A stretch of DNA of 64,000 nucleotides from an uncultured Bacteroidales bacterium (GCA_944322715.1 CALUPT010000002.1:62001-126000); one strand, 5' to 3'; positions 34,813 through 44,746 are shown, counted from the first letter of the stretch. Notes: generated from the letters alone by a model not told the origin. Translations and numbers: made by a program.

Positions 34813-37272
34813 ATGACAAGACTGTCCACAATATCGGCAATCATTCTGCTGCAGGCGCTCGCATGCTTCATTTCGCCTCATGCCGCTGCAGCACAGGAGA
34901 CATATCCTGTCCCCAAACGCCCGTACAGCGGAGCGGATTCCGCCGCAATCGCCGCCGTCCGGCACAGAATGGACAGCATAAGGCAGCACAGACCTACAGT
35001 GGCCCTTGTCCTGAGCGGAGGAGGGGCCAAGGGGGCGGCACATATCGGAGTGATGAAATATATGGAATCCATCGGAATGCCCGTGGACATGGTGCTCGGG
35101 ACGAGCATGGGAGGGCTTATGGGAGGCCTGTACGCGCTCGGATACAGCGGAGAGCAGCTGGATTCGATCATCAGAAAGGTAGACTGGGAACTTGCCCTCA
35201 GCGACAGGGTGCCGCGGAAATACATCTCCTATTCTGAAATGAAATACCGCGAGAAATACCTCATGACCATACCTTTCTATTACAGACAGGAGACGGATGA
35301 TGTGAAAGAGTCGGGAGTGGATTTCAGCGGCGGGACAGACGAAAACGCAAGGCTGCAGCTCGGAGCCGACAAGGCGGGCACCGACAACATACTGAAAAAC
35401 AACCTGCTCGGCAGTCTGCCATCCGGATATATCAAAGGACAGAACGTCTACAACCTTATAGCGGCACTGACAGTAGGATACCAGGATTCCCTGCTTTTCA
35501 GCAGCCTGCCCATACCCTTTGTCTGCGTAGCGACAGACCTTGTCAAGGGCGAAGGGGTATTCTGGCATTCCGGCAAGGTGACCACCGCCCTGAGGTCCAC
35601 TATGTCGATACCCGGGATATTCGCTCCTGTCAAGACGGACGGGATGGTGCTCGTGGATGGGGGGATGAGGGACAATTTCCCCGTTGCCGAGGCGAGGATG
35701 CTCGGAGCGGACTTCGTCATCGGAGTGGATCTCGGAAGCGATGACAGGACCTACGAAGAAATAAACAACATCGGGGATCTGTTCGGGCAGGGCGTGGACA
35801 TGCTCGGCCGCCCTGCTACGGTTGCGAACAGGAAACTGTTGGACGTAAACATCAAGCCGGAACTTGATGGCTACAACATGATGAGTTTCGACAGCCGGAG
35901 CATAGACACGATAATAGTGAGGGGATGGGAAGCCGCAAAGAACTGTTCCGCCGCCCTCGGCTATATCAAATCCCGTGTCGGGAAATCCGCCGGCACGGTA
36001 CTCCATAACCGGAAGGCCGTCGACATCAATGAAGAACCGGTGGTGGTGGATGGGATAGAGATCAGGGGCGCCTCGGACAAGGACAGGAAAATCCTGCTCA
36101 GGGACATTCATGTAGAATACGGGGACACTCTCGACAGGGCGGGCGCGGAAAGCATCGTGGCCCGTATCTACGGGACAAAGGCATTCGAATTCGTCACATA
36201 CGAGCTTGAAGGGACATCCGAGCCCTACCATCTCGTGATAAACTGCAAGAAAGGGCCGATACACCGTTTCGGAATCGGACTGAGGGCCGATACGGAGGAA
36301 GTGGTGGCGGTCATGCTCAACCTCGGTCTGAACACCTACAGCCTGTCCGGTTCCAGATTCGATTTCGAGGCCAGGATCAGTTCGAATCCCAGGATAGGAG
36401 TGCACTATTCATACGATGACATCGGCATTCCGACAATAAACCTGTCCGCATCTGCCAGATGGTCCAACATCGACATGCTCAACGAGATAGGCATGGGACC
36501 TTCGGCCATGCAGATGAAATATTTCGACACCATCCAGGAAGCCTGCCTGTCCAAGCTCGCATGGTCGCTGTTCGACATGAGGGGAGGCCTCCGCAACAGA
36601 TATTTCATGGTCAGATCCATGTCCAATGAAGTCACCTCCCCGGGATATATCCCCGGTCTGGATTACAGCATGCTGAGCAACGGCTACATCTCCCTTTTCC
36701 TTAACGGGAGGGCAGACACGTTCGACGATGGGTATTTCCCGCATTCCGGATTCAGCGCAGGCTTCGACTATGAATGGGTATTCTACGGATATCCCAACAG
36801 GACAAAAGGCTTCCATGCGGTGAGTGCCGATGCCAAGGGCGTCATTCCGGCAGGAAAGGTGTTTTCGATCATTCCATCGGCATCGGTAAGGTTCCTGTTC
36901 GGGACAACCCCTCTTGCATATATGAATTATGCCGGAGGCTCCATCGCGGGAAGATACTTCGACCAGCAGATGGCCTTCATCGGCAGGAACAATGTGGTCC
37001 CGATGCGCAACATCCTGACACTGTTCCGGACGGATTTCAGATTTGAGGTTGCGAGAAACCACTATCTGACAGGCATCGTCAATTATGCACGGGACAGCGG
37101 CAATCCCGGGAGCTATCTGACCGCGGAGGCAGGCAACTGGTTCGGCGCAGGCATCGAATATGCATACGATGCATTCTTCGGACCTGTCAAGGCCGACCTG
37201 CACTGGTCGAACATCAGTACGGATGTCAACGGGGGCGTAGGATTCTACATCAGCATAGGATACAGTTTCTGA
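34813..37272 (+). CDS. patatin-like phospholipase fused to a BamA-like beta-barrel
   Basis: This 819-residue protein has a signal peptide (TISAIILLQALACFISPHAAAA). The patatin domain spans about residues 63-290. Its oxyanion loop is SGGGAKGAAH (68-77), its nucleophile Ser98 lies in GTSMGG, and the catalytic Asp282 is in DGGMRDNFP. A POTRA-like stretch (about 415-480) precedes a C-terminal 16-strand-type barrel ending in VGFYISIGYSF with a terminal Phe. The architecture is that of type Vd (PlpD-like) proteins, which display a lipase on the surface. All catalytic residues are present. recX follows 2 bp later. Confidence 0.92.
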   Translation: MTRLSTISAIILLQALACFISPHAAAAQETYPVPKRPYSGADSAAIAAVRHRMDSIRQHRPTVALVLSGGGAKGAAHIGVMKYMESIGMPVDMVLGTSMGGLMGGLYALGYSGEQLDSIIRKVDWELALSDRVPRKYISYSEMKYREKYLMTIPFYYRQETDDVKESGVDFSGGTDENARLQLGADKAGTDNILKNNLLGSLPSGYIKGQNVYNLIAALTVGYQDSLLFSSLPIPFVCVATDLVKGEGVFWHSGKVTTALRSTMSIPGIFAPVKTDGMVLVDGGMRDNFPVAEARMLGADFVIGVDLGSDDRTYEEINNIGDLFGQGVDMLGRPATVANRKLLDVNIKPELDGYNMMSFDSRSIDTIIVRGWEAAKNCSAALGYIKSRVGKSAGTVLHNRKAVDINEEPVVVDGIEIRGASDKDRKILLRDIHVEYGDTLDRAGAESIVARIYGTKAFEFVTYELEGTSEPYHLVINCKKGPIHRFGIGLRADTEEVVAVMLNLGLNTYSLSGSRFDFEARISSNPRIGVHYSYDDIGIPTINLSASARWSNIDMLNEIGMGPSAMQMKYFDTIQEACLSKLAWSLFDMRGGLRNRYFMVRSMSNEVTSPGYIPGLDYSMLSNGYISLFLNGRADTFDDGYFPHSGFSAGFDYEWVFYGYPNRTKGFHAVSADAKGVIPAGKVFSIIPSASVRFLFGTTPLAYMNYAGGSIAGRYFDQQMAFIGRNNVVPMRNILTLFRTDFRFEVARNHYLTGIVNYARDSGNPGSYLTAEAGNWFGAGIEYAYDAFFGPVKADLHWSNISTDVNGGVGFYISIGYSF

Positions 37273-37274
37273 CA

Positions 37275-37859
37275 ATGGCGGCACAACAGATGAAAAATCA
37301 GGAAGAAGAAAGGCAGGAATATGCACGCATCCTCGACAGAATGCGCCATCTGTGCTCCGTAAGGGAATACTGCACAGCCGACATAAGGCGGAAAATCATG
37401 AAAATGCTGTCGGAGAGGACTGAAAGAGACGGCAAGGCAGAAGACGCGGAAGAAATCATCGGCGGAATGCTCGGATCCCTGCAGTCGGATGGCTACCTCT
37501 CGGATACCAGGTACGCCATAGCCTTTGCCAGGGACAAGTCATCGCTTTCCGGCTGGGGCGCCGTCAAGATAAGATATGCACTCGGAGCCAAAGGAATCGA
37601 CGGCGGCATCATCCGTTCAGCCCTCGAAGAAATAGACAAGGACAGGGCTTCCGACAGACTCGAAAGGCTTGTAGCGGCAAAATACAGAAGCCTCGCCCCG
37701 AACCTGTCCGGCGGCAAAGACGGCGGTCAGGACAGCGATAATGATGGCGGCAATGATGTAAGGATGAAGATCATCCGCTATGCAATGGGCAGAGGCTACG
37801 GCTATGATGAAACCGTCAGCGTCCTGCAGAAAGTGCTGTCAGCCGGCAAACAGGGCTGA
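37275..37859 (+). CDS. recX: RecX-family regulatory protein
   Basis: This 194-residue helical protein shows RecX-type repeats: YARILDRMRHLCSVREYCTADIRRKI, SDGYLSDTRYAIAFARDKSSLSGWGAVKIRYAL and the pattern ...IIRSALEEID. RecX modulates RecA filaments. Here it is transcribed with the patatin gene, about 1.1 kb from recA rather than next to it. A D/G-rich low-complexity linker occurs around residues 148-160. Confidence 0.83.
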   Translation: MAAQQMKNQEEERQEYARILDRMRHLCSVREYCTADIRRKIMKMLSERTERDGKAEDAEEIIGGMLGSLQSDGYLSDTRYAIAFARDKSSLSGWGAVKIRYALGAKGIDGGIIRSALEEIDKDRASDRLERLVAAKYRSLAPNLSGGKDGGQDSDNDGGNDVRMKIIRYAMGRGYGYDETVSVLQKVLSAGKQG

Positions 37860-37908
37860 CAGCCGCACGTAAAAGGCTCACCCGCCCGCTGGAGAGATGC
37901 AGCAACGG

Positions 37909-38856
37909 TCAGAACGAGCTGCCGACCCAGAAGGGACTTCCATCCGCAGCCTCTACCCTTGTCTCCACCCTGTCGGGAAGATTGTGGAAAAGGTCGAAAC
38001 CCGTAATCTCCTCGATTTCATCTATTGTCCTGAGTTCCACCTTCCCTGTCTGGTCGAAAAGATATCCCACCGCAGTCCAGCCTTTTTCAGGATCATTGCG
38101 GAGCAGGGCCTTGAAAACCATGTACGGCACGGCGATGTCATCATTGACCCCGACAAATGCCGGCACATCACCGGTACCCTTGCCCGCACTCGATGGCACG
38201 ATGCCTCCGACGACATAGATTGTCGTATCGTACCTGTTCCTTGCCCAGTCGCGGCTTTTCTCCTCGACCTCGTTCCATGAATCATGGTTCAGCGACACGC
38301 TCATCGGACATATATTGCTCATATAGAAGCACTCCGCCATAGCTTTCCCGCTCCAGCGGTTGTCTGCCGAAGGACAGATGTGCCCCCTTTCATAGCGGTA
38401 TTCCGCATAGTTGTACCGGCGGTCAGGACAGTTTCTCACCATAGGGTCCGGGACGAACGCCTCCGTTCCCGGCCTGGACGCCACCTTGCTTTCCAACCTC
38501 TCCCGCGTCAGTATCCACGCCACCCAGTTAGGTATCCTGAGTTTCGGATTGAATGACACCGTATAGCCTGTCCGCCTCACTATCTGTTCGTTTCCCCGTA
38601 CCTGAGAAAATGCCGGAAGTTCATACATGTCGGTCCATCTGCGGCCATCTGTGCTTTCCGTCACCGTCTGCCCCGATGGCACTCCCGTCATGGCCTCGGA
38701 CCGCTCCGGACCGCCTCCTGTCCTGACATTGAAGTTCTCCGGCTGCTCCGGAACGCTCCCGCCGCCGGTTTTCCAGCCTGTCATGGCACTGACTGCCGCT
38801 GCCGACAGTACGGCCAAAAGGCCGGCTGTCCTTATAAACGATTTCACGTTACCCAT
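37909..38856 (-). CDS. exported DNA/RNA non-specific endonuclease
   Basis: This 315-residue protein from ATG 38856 has a signal or anchor segment (SFIRTAGLLAVLSAAAVSAM). The endonuclease NS domain has YERGHICPSADNRW near residue 180, the (D/E)RGH motif with catalytic His. YMSNICPMSVSLNHDSWNEVE follows, with the conserved Asn that binds Mg. Family members degrade DNA and RNA outside the cytoplasm for nutrition or defence. The longer frame to 38976 overlaps the recA promoter and is rejected. Its -7 box is at 38884-38891. Confidence 0.92.
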   Translation of the reverse strand: MGNVKSFIRTAGLLAVLSAAAVSAMTGWKTGGGSVPEQPENFNVRTGGGPERSEAMTGVPSGQTVTESTDGRRWTDMYELPAFSQVRGNEQIVRRTGYTVSFNPKLRIPNWVAWILTRERLESKVASRPGTEAFVPDPMVRNCPDRRYNYAEYRYERGHICPSADNRWSGKAMAECFYMSNICPMSVSLNHDSWNEVEEKSRDWARNRYDTTIYVVGGIVPSSAGKGTGDVPAFVGVNDDIAVPYMVFKALLRNDPEKGWTAVGYLFDQTGKVELRTIDEIEEITGFDLFHNLPDRVETRVEAADGSPFWVGSSF

Positions 38857-38883
38857 TTCCTGCTGACATACAAAATCAAATGA

Positions 38884-38891
38884 CAAAAATA
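38884..38891 (-). promoter_or_regulatory. -7 box of the endonuclease gene
   Basis: Minus strand TATTTTTG matches TAnnTTTG, 27 bp upstream of ATG 38856. Confidence 0.6.
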
Positions 38892-38949
38892 ATGAATTTT
38901 GATTATTGATTTTATATGAATTTTTCTGTTCCCGTTCCGGCTTTTTGAC

Positions 38950-38957
38950 TAACTTTG
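38950..38957 (+). promoter_or_regulatory. -7 box of recA
   Basis: TAACTTTG matches TAnnTTTG, 54 bp upstream of ATG 39012. No LexA-type inverted repeat was seen around it. Confidence 0.65.
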
Positions 38958-39011
38958 CGTGGATGGTGCCCACCACGGCATCACGTATTATTAACCTTAA
39001 AATCTATACTT

Positions 39012-40043
39012 ATGGCTAAAGAAGCAGAAGAAAAAGCAGGGACAGATGTGAATGCAGCCAAAATGAAAGCACTGCAGGCTACCCTTGACAAGATCGAGAA
39101 GGATTTCGGGAAAGGAGCAATCATGCCTTTGGGGCAGCAGGCCAATATGGAGGTTTCCGTAATTCCGAGCGGCTCCATCGCCCTTGACCATGCACTCGGG
39201 ATAGGCGGATATCCGCGCGGAAGGGTGATAGAGATCTACGGACCGGAATCGAGCGGAAAGACCACCCTGGCAATCCATGCGATAGCACAGGCGCAGAAAC
39301 AGGGAGGCATAGCAGCCATTATCGATGCGGAGCACGCATTCGACAGGACATACGCAAAGAATCTCGGGGTCGATCTCGACACATTGCTCATATCCCAGCC
39401 GGATAACGGGGAGCAGGCTCTGGAAATTGCGGATGATCTGATACGCTCCGGAGCGATAGACATCATCGTGATAGACTCGGTAGCCGCACTCACTCCGAAG
39501 GCGGAGATCGAGGGAGAGATGGGCGACTCGAAGATGGGTCTTCAGGCAAGGCTCATGAGCCAGGCTCTGAGGAAACTGACGGCAAACATCAGCAAGACCA
39601 ACACCTGCTGCATATTCATCAACCAGCTCAGGGACAAGATCGGCGTGATGTTCGGCAATCCGGAAACGACTACCGGTGGGAACGCCCTGAAATTCTATGC
39701 ATCCGTGCGTGTGGATGTGCGCAAGACCACCCAGATCAAGGACGGGGAGGACGCTCTCGGCAACCGCACGAGAGTGAAGATAGTCAAGAACAAGCTCGCC
39801 CCTCCTTTCAAGAAGGCCGAGTTCGACATCGTGTTCGGGGAAGGCATATCCCATGTCGGTGAAATCATCGATCTCGGAGTCGGGTTCGACATTATCAAGA
39901 AGAGCGGCTCATGGTTCAGTTACGGCGACACAAGGCTGGCCCAGGGACGCGAGGCCGTCAAGCAGCTTCTTGAAGACAATACCGAACTTTGCGATGAGAT
40001 AGAGGCGAAGATACGCGAGGCCTACGCAAACGTCAGGGATTAG
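39012..40043 (+). CDS. recA: recombinase RecA
   Basis: RecA is the strand-exchange recombinase and DNA-damage sensor. It has 343 residues from ATG 39012. [17 protein letters not shown] is the Walker A motif, and [10 protein letters not shown] is Walker [14 protein letters not shown] and [22 protein letters not shown] are the DNA-binding loop region. The C-terminal domain is normal. The start follows a long A/T-rich leader; an in-frame GTG at 38955 lies in the -7 box and is rejected. Confidence 0.98.
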   Translation: MAKEAEEKAGTDVNAAKMKALQATLDKIEKDFGKGAIMPLGQQANMEVSVIPSGSIALDHALGIGGYPRGRVIEIYGPESSGKTTLAIHAIAQAQKQGGIAAIIDAEHAFDRTYAKNLGVDLDTLLISQPDNGEQALEIADDLIRSGAIDIIVIDSVAALTPKAEIEGEMGDSKMGLQARLMSQALRKLTANISKTNTCCIFINQLRDKIGVMFGNPETTTGGNALKFYASVRVDVRKTTQIKDGEDALGNRTRVKIVKNKLAPPFKKAEFDIVFGEGISHVGEIIDLGVGFDIIKKSGSWFSYGDTRLAQGREAVKQLLEDNTELCDEIEAKIREAYANVRD

Positions 40044-40135
40044 GGCCCTTGCCCGGATCGTCGGACAGCGACCTCTGAGGGGCATTTCCGTCTTCGGTTC
40101 AATCTGAAAAATTTTTTATATTCCGAAAAAGAATA

Positions 40136-40143
40136 TACATTTG
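40136..40143 (+). promoter_or_regulatory. -7 box of the tetR-exporter operon
   Basis: TACATTTG matches TAnnTTTG, 48 bp upstream of ATG 40192. It abuts two palindromes. Confidence 0.65.
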
Positions 40144-40146
40144 CAC

Positions 40147-40178
40147 TGTTGTTAACAACACTGTTAAACAATATTGTT
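40147..40178. promoter_or_regulatory. paired palindromic operators at the tetR transcription start
   Basis: TGTTGTTAACAACA (40147-40160) is a perfect 14-bp palindrome, and AACAATATTGTT (40167-40178) is a perfect 12-bp palindrome centred 19 bp away. Both lie over the predicted +1 region, in the right place for autorepression by the TetR protein encoded just downstream. Confidence 0.65.
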
Positions 40179-40191
40179 AAAGTATCACCCC

Positions 40192-40860
40192 ATGCGGACA
40201 GGTAAAGACAAGGAAAAGAACGGCACTGAACAGGCAATCATGACGGCAGCGGAGAATCTGTTTCTCGAAAACGGCTACAACCAGACCACCACGACAATGA
40301 TTGCACGGAAAGCAGGCGTCACCCACGCCATGCTCCACTATTATTTCAGGACCAAGGAACATATATTCATCAAGGTGTTGGACAAGAATATGGAGGAACT
40401 TTTAGGTTCGTTCCAGCCGGTCATGAGGAAAGACGCCCCATTCTGGGAAAGCCTGGAAACGGGCATTTCCACCCATTTCGATTTCCTGATGAAGCACCCC
40501 AAGCTGCCTGCATTCCTCTACGACACTGTCAGGTTCAATCCCGAGCTGATAGAGAACTACAAGGGGCGGATACGGGAAACCGTCAGCAGAATCATCCGCT
40601 TCCATTATAACCTGATACAGGAAGAGATTGACAAAGGCAGAATCTGCAGGATAGATCCCCTGCAGCTGGTGCTCGACATCGCCACGCTCAACCTGTCCGC
40701 CTTCATGATGATTCCTGCCGCAGGCAAACTGTTCGGAGAAATCGGTGACGGCAGGACGGAAGAAATCCTGAAAGCGAGGAAAGCGGAGATAATCGCCTTA
40801 ATCAGGGCAAGGCTGTACGGAGGACCTGAAGAAAAAGAACACGATACTAAAACGATCTGA
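40192..40860 (+). CDS. TetR/AcrR-family transcriptional regulator
   Basis: This 222-residue repressor has the N-terminal HTH AAENLFLENGYNQTTTTMIARKAGV-TH-AMLHYYF (residues about 18-57), the standard TetR DNA-binding unit. The C-terminal ligand domain is unassigned. It is the first gene of a seven-gene exporter cluster on one strand; the TolC gene starts 2 bp after its stop. The start at ATG 40192 avoids the upstream operator region. It very likely binds the palindromes at 40147-40178. Confidence 0.92.
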   Translation: MRTGKDKEKNGTEQAIMTAAENLFLENGYNQTTTTMIARKAGVTHAMLHYYFRTKEHIFIKVLDKNMEELLGSFQPVMRKDAPFWESLETGISTHFDFLMKHPKLPAFLYDTVRFNPELIENYKGRIRETVSRIIRFHYNLIQEEIDKGRICRIDPLQLVLDIATLNLSAFMMIPAAGKLFGEIGDGRTEEILKARKAEIIALIRARLYGGPEEKEHDTKTI

Positions 40861-40862
40861 TC

Positions 40863-42152
40863 ATGACAAGGGGAATACTTATTTTTCTGTCTGCAGTCCT
40901 CTGTCCTTTCATTTGCAACGGGCAGCCGGAGACAGACGACATCAGCATCGAGCAATGCATGCAGCTGGCTCGGGAGAACTATCCTCAGATCAAGCAGCTG
41001 AACCTGATAGATGAAGCCGCCAGGTACGACATTTCAGGAGTGATGAAATCATGGCTGCCCCATCTGAACATATCCGGAAAGGCGACATACCAGTCCGATG
41101 TGGTGGAAATGCCGTTCGATATCCCGGGGTTCAGCTTCAACCTCCCCCACGACCAGTATTCACTTGTTGGCGAGATAAGCCAGACCATCTGGGACGGAGG
41201 GACAGCCCGCAGCCAGAAAGAAGTATACAGCACGGGGGCCGAGGTCCAGAAGAAACAGGTGGAAGTTTCCGTATATTCCATCAATGACAGGGTTGCCCAA
41301 ATCTATCTCGGCATTCTGCTTATCGACGGTCAGCTCCGGCAGAATGACATTCTTGAAGAAAGCCTGGAACGGAATGCCAGACAGGTGCAGGCCAGAATCG
41401 ACAACGGCACTGCCTACCGGTCAGACCTAGACATGATACGGGTGCAGGAGCTCAACTGCGAGCAGCAGAAAGACGGGCTGTTGACAGACCGGAAAGCATA
41501 TCTCGAAATGCTGGAAAAGCTGACAGGGACAAGTCTCCAGGGCAGGCATCTGACAATCCCTGCCGACGATGCCGCAACAACAGCCTCTTGCGCCATCACC
41601 AGACCGGAACTTTTTCTCTATGAGGCCCAGGTGCAGCAGAATGAGGCACAGCTGCGCCAGCTCAATTCCAGGATTTCCCCGAAATTCAGCCTGTCGATAC
41701 AGGGAGGCATAGGACGCCCGGGGCTGAACATCCTTGAGAACTCGTTCCAGCCATATTACACGGCCGGCATCAAAATGTCATGGGACATCGGGGCGCTCTA
41801 CACGAGAAAATCCGAGAAACGGAAGCTCGGCACCCAGCTCAGGACCATCGAATCCGACAAGGAGACATTCCTGCTGAACACGAGCCTGAACGCCACCCAA
41901 ATGCAGGGCGCAATCGACAAGGCGAGGGCACAGATAGACAAGGACAAGGAAATCATCAGTCTTCAGGCATCCATAAGGGAAGCCGGGGAGGAACAGTACC
42001 GCAACGGGACCATCTCCATGTCGGACCTCATGGACAGGATAAGCGATGAATACAATGCCAGGGCGACCGAATCGATACACGAAGTCCAGCTGCTGATGGC
42101 AATATACGACCTCAAAAACTGTATAGGATATTCCGACGGGACAACGAAATAA
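40863..42152 (+). CDS. TolC-family outer-membrane efflux protein
   Basis: This 429-residue protein has a signal peptide (GILIFLSAVLCPFICNG). Two OEP repeats are visible: ISIEQCMQLARENYPQIKQLNLIDEAARYDI opens the first and ARIDNGTAYRSDLDMIRVQELN belongs to it. The second has LFLYEAQVQQNEAQLRQLNSRISPKFSL and later RNGTISMSDLMDRISDEYNARATE. It forms the exit duct for the ABC exporter encoded next. Confidence 0.9.
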   Translation: MTRGILIFLSAVLCPFICNGQPETDDISIEQCMQLARENYPQIKQLNLIDEAARYDISGVMKSWLPHLNISGKATYQSDVVEMPFDIPGFSFNLPHDQYSLVGEISQTIWDGGTARSQKEVYSTGAEVQKKQVEVSVYSINDRVAQIYLGILLIDGQLRQNDILEESLERNARQVQARIDNGTAYRSDLDMIRVQELNCEQQKDGLLTDRKAYLEMLEKLTGTSLQGRHLTIPADDAATTASCAITRPELFLYEAQVQQNEAQLRQLNSRISPKFSLSIQGGIGRPGLNILENSFQPYYTAGIKMSWDIGALYTRKSEKRKLGTQLRTIESDKETFLLNTSLNATQMQGAIDKARAQIDKDKEIISLQASIREAGEEQYRNGTISMSDLMDRISDEYNARATESIHEVQLLMAIYDLKNCIGYSDGTTK

Positions 42153-42162
42153 AACCAAGGAT

Positions 42163-43071
42163 ATGAATACACACAACTTTACAGGATCAACCGCCCTGCT
42201 CGCTGCGGCCGTCCTTGCTGCAGGATGCGGACACAGGACACCGGATTTCGATGCATGCGGCCAGGTGGACGCGACGGACATAACCGTATCCTCCGAAAGC
42301 AGCGGAAAGATAATGAAGCTGGACATCCGGGAAGGGGACATTCTGTCCAAAGGAGAATGCATCGGATACATCGACACCGTACAGATCTGGCTCCAGAAGG
42401 AAGAACTTGTCAGGAGACGCGAAAGCGCCAAAGTCAAGACTGTGGACATCGGCTGCCAGACAGAAGCCCAGTATGCACAGCTCGAGAACCTTGAGACCGA
42501 GCTCAAAAGGGCAAGGGATCTCCTTGACAAGGATGCCGGCACGAGAAAACAGGTGGACGACCTCGAATCCAAGATCAAGGTGCTCCGCAGCCAGATCGCA
42601 GCGGCAGAGCAGACATACAGGCAGAACAACGAAAGCGTTGCGTGCGAGATCAGCACCCTGGATGTACAGATCGCCGAAGCCGAAGACAAGCTCAGAAAAT
42701 GCAGGATATGCTCCCCTATCGATGGGACTGTCCTGACGAAATATGCAGAAGAAGGGGAAATGGTCACTTCCGGGAAGCCTCTGTTTGAAATTGCAGACCT
42801 TGACCACCTGTATGTACGCGCATATTTCTCCACTGCCCAGCTCGGGACAATACACATAGGAGACCGCGTGGAAGTGATACCCGATGACGGCTCGCCCGAA
42901 CCGGAAAGCTGCGGAGGCACTGTGACCTGGATATCACAGGAAGCGGAATTCACACCGAAAAACATCCAGACAAGGGACGAAAGGGCGGATATGGTATATG
43001 CCGTAAAAGTGGAAATAGACAAAGGAAGCCCACTGCGGCTCGGGATGTATGCATATATCATTGTGGATTAA
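42163..43071 (+). CDS. HlyD-family periplasmic adaptor lipoprotein (YbhG-like)
   Basis: This 302-residue membrane-fusion protein has a lipobox LLAAAVLAAGC (Cys23). ACGQVDATDITVSSESSGKI is the first half of the lipoyl domain. A coiled coil spans about residues 75-165. CSPIDGTVLTKYAEEGEMV closes the lipoyl domain, and a beta-barrel follows. The short DATD-x-V-SSE-SGKI pattern is typical of YbhG/YhiI adaptors. It links the inner-membrane ABC permeases to TolC. Confidence 0.9.
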   Translation: MNTHNFTGSTALLAAAVLAAGCGHRTPDFDACGQVDATDITVSSESSGKIMKLDIREGDILSKGECIGYIDTVQIWLQKEELVRRRESAKVKTVDIGCQTEAQYAQLENLETELKRARDLLDKDAGTRKQVDDLESKIKVLRSQIAAAEQTYRQNNESVACEISTLDVQIAEAEDKLRKCRICSPIDGTVLTKYAEEGEMVTSGKPLFEIADLDHLYVRAYFSTAQLGTIHIGDRVEVIPDDGSPEPESCGGTVTWISQEAEFTPKNIQTRDERADMVYAVKVEIDKGSPLRLGMYAYIIVD

Positions 43072-43094
43072 GGGATTCATAACCAGGTCGGACT

Positions 43095-44015
43095 ATGGAA
43101 GCCATCGAAATAAGGGACATGTCGAAAAGCTACAGACAGGTCCATGCGATAAAGGGTATCTCCCTCGATGTGGGGAAAGGGGAAATATTCGGGCTGATAG
43201 GACCTGACGGGGCAGGCAAGACTACACTGTTCAGGATAATGACGACACTGATGCTTGCCGATTCCGGATACGGAAGGATCTGCGGACTCGACATCGTCAA
43301 AGACTACTTTAAAATAAGAAGGCTGATCGGCTATATGCCGGGAAGATTCTCCCTGTACCAGGATCTTAGCGTTAAGGAGAATCTCGACTTTTTCGCCACA
43401 ATGTTCGGGACGACGCTCCGGGAAAGCTACGGGACAATAAAGGAAATATATTCACAGATAGAACCTTTCAGGGACCGCAGGGCAGGTAAGCTGTCAGGAG
43501 GAATGAAACAGAAGCTCGCCCTCTGCTGCGCCCTGGTCCACAAGCCATCGGTACTGTTTCTCGACGAGCCCACCACCGGAGTAGATGCGGTCAGCAGAAA
43601 GGATTTCTGGACAATGCTGGGCAGGATCAGACAGTCCGGAGTGACAGTGTTCGTATCCACTCCGTATATGGACGAGGCATCACTTTGCGACAGGCTGGCC
43701 CTGATAAAGGACGGGGAAATCATCGGCACAGGGACTCCGTCACAGATAATCTCCCGGTACCCATACAGAATCCTCGCCGTAAAAGGCAGGAACATGTACC
43801 CTCTGCTCAAGGCACTGAGACAGATAGATGGCGTGGAAAGCTGTTTCTCTTTCGGAGGCTGTCACCATCTTGCCTACAGGCCCGGGAGGACAAGCCGGGA
43901 AACGATACTTGCCGAAGCCGCCGGGATGGGATTTCCCGACTGCACCGCAAAAGACATCGCTCCGGGAATAGAAGACTGTTTCATGCAACTGTCAAGGAAA
44001 TGGATACGGAACTGA
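43095..44015 (+). CDS. ABC transporter ATP-binding protein (first YbhF-like half)
   Basis: This 306-residue ATPase has Walker A GPDGAGKTT (Asp in place of the usual Asn), signature LSGGMKQK, Walker B VLFLDEPTTG and a Q-loop near GYMPGRFSLYQDL. About 75 residues after the ATPase core form a small C-terminal domain. It matches the first nucleotide-binding half of YbhF/RbbA-type exporters. The next ATPase gene overlaps its end by 16 bp. Confidence 0.93.
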   Translation: MEAIEIRDMSKSYRQVHAIKGISLDVGKGEIFGLIGPDGAGKTTLFRIMTTLMLADSGYGRICGLDIVKDYFKIRRLIGYMPGRFSLYQDLSVKENLDFFATMFGTTLRESYGTIKEIYSQIEPFRDRRAGKLSGGMKQKLALCCALVHKPSVLFLDEPTTGVDAVSRKDFWTMLGRIRQSGVTVFVSTPYMDEASLCDRLALIKDGEIIGTGTPSQIISRYPYRILAVKGRNMYPLLKALRQIDGVESCFSFGGCHHLAYRPGRTSRETILAEAAGMGFPDCTAKDIAPGIEDCFMQLSRKWIRN

Positions 44016-44746
44016 ATGTCATAGAAATCAGAAACCTCACGAAGAAATTCGGAGACTTCACGGCTGTGGACAACATCAGTTTCGATGTCCGCAGAGGGGA
44101 GATATTCGGCTTCCTCGGCGCCAACGGTGCAGGCAAGACGACCGCAATGAGAATCCTTTGCGGTTTGAGCCGTCCGACAGCCGGCACAGGGACAGTGGCA
44201 GGCTATGACATCTGGAAAGAACAGGAGAAGATAAAGCGTCACATAGGATATATGAGCCAGAAATTCTCCCTGTATCCAGATCTGACGGTCAAGGAGAACA
44301 TCCGCCTGTTCGGAGGGATATATGGACTTGATGACAGGGAAATCAACGGAAAGACATCCAAGATGCTCTCAATGCTCGGCATGGTGCAGGAAAAGGACAA
44401 GTTTGCCGGGGAACTTCCGCTGGGATGGAAACAGAAACTTTCATTCTGCATAGCGCTCATACACGAGCCACGTATCATTTTCCTTGACGAACCCACAGGA
44501 GGGGTAGACCCGGAGACAAGGAGGAGATTCTGGGAACTGATATATGACACGGCTGAGAAAGGGACGACGATTTTCGTCACCACGCACTATATGGACGAGG
44601 CCGAATACTGCGACAGGGTCTCGATAATGGTGGACGGGAGGATTGCTGCATTGGACACTCCAGAGAAGCTCAAATGCAGATTCACTGCGGAAACCATGGA
44701 TGATGTGTTCAGGACAGTGGCCGGGAAAGCGGAAAGGGAGGAATGA
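44000..44746 (+). CDS. ABC transporter ATP-binding protein (second YbhF-like half)
   Basis: This 248-residue ATPase from ATG 44000 has Walker A GANGAGKTT, Walker B IIFLDEPTGG and GYMSQKFSLYPDL at the Q-loop. The signature reads LPLGWKQK instead of LSGGQ, as in the second half of YbhF. The ATG lies 13 bp inside the first ATPase gene, and its stop overlaps the ATG of the permease gene (ATGA). The two ATPases correspond to one fused protein in E. coli, split here. Confidence 0.93.
   Translation: MDTELNVIEIRNLTKKFGDFTAVDNISFDVRRGEIFGFLGANGAGKTTAMRILCGLSRPTAGTGTVAGYDIWKEQEKIKRHIGYMSQKFSLYPDLTVKENIRLFGGIYGLDDREINGKTSKMLSMLGMVQEKDKFAGELPLGWKQKLSFCIALIHEPRIIFLDEPTGGVDPETRRRFWELIYDTAEKGTTIFVTTHYMDEAEYCDRVSIMVDGRIAALDTPEKLKCRFTAETMDDVFRTVAGKAEREE

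Noticed and set aside
34720..36405. Minus-strand ORF of 561 codons opposite the patatin gene
   Set aside because: Antisense shadow; the plus strand encodes all patatin catalytic motifs and the barrel.
38892..39011. LexA/SOS operator before recA
   Set aside because: No inverted repeat resembling known LexA boxes was found between the -33 region and the recA start.
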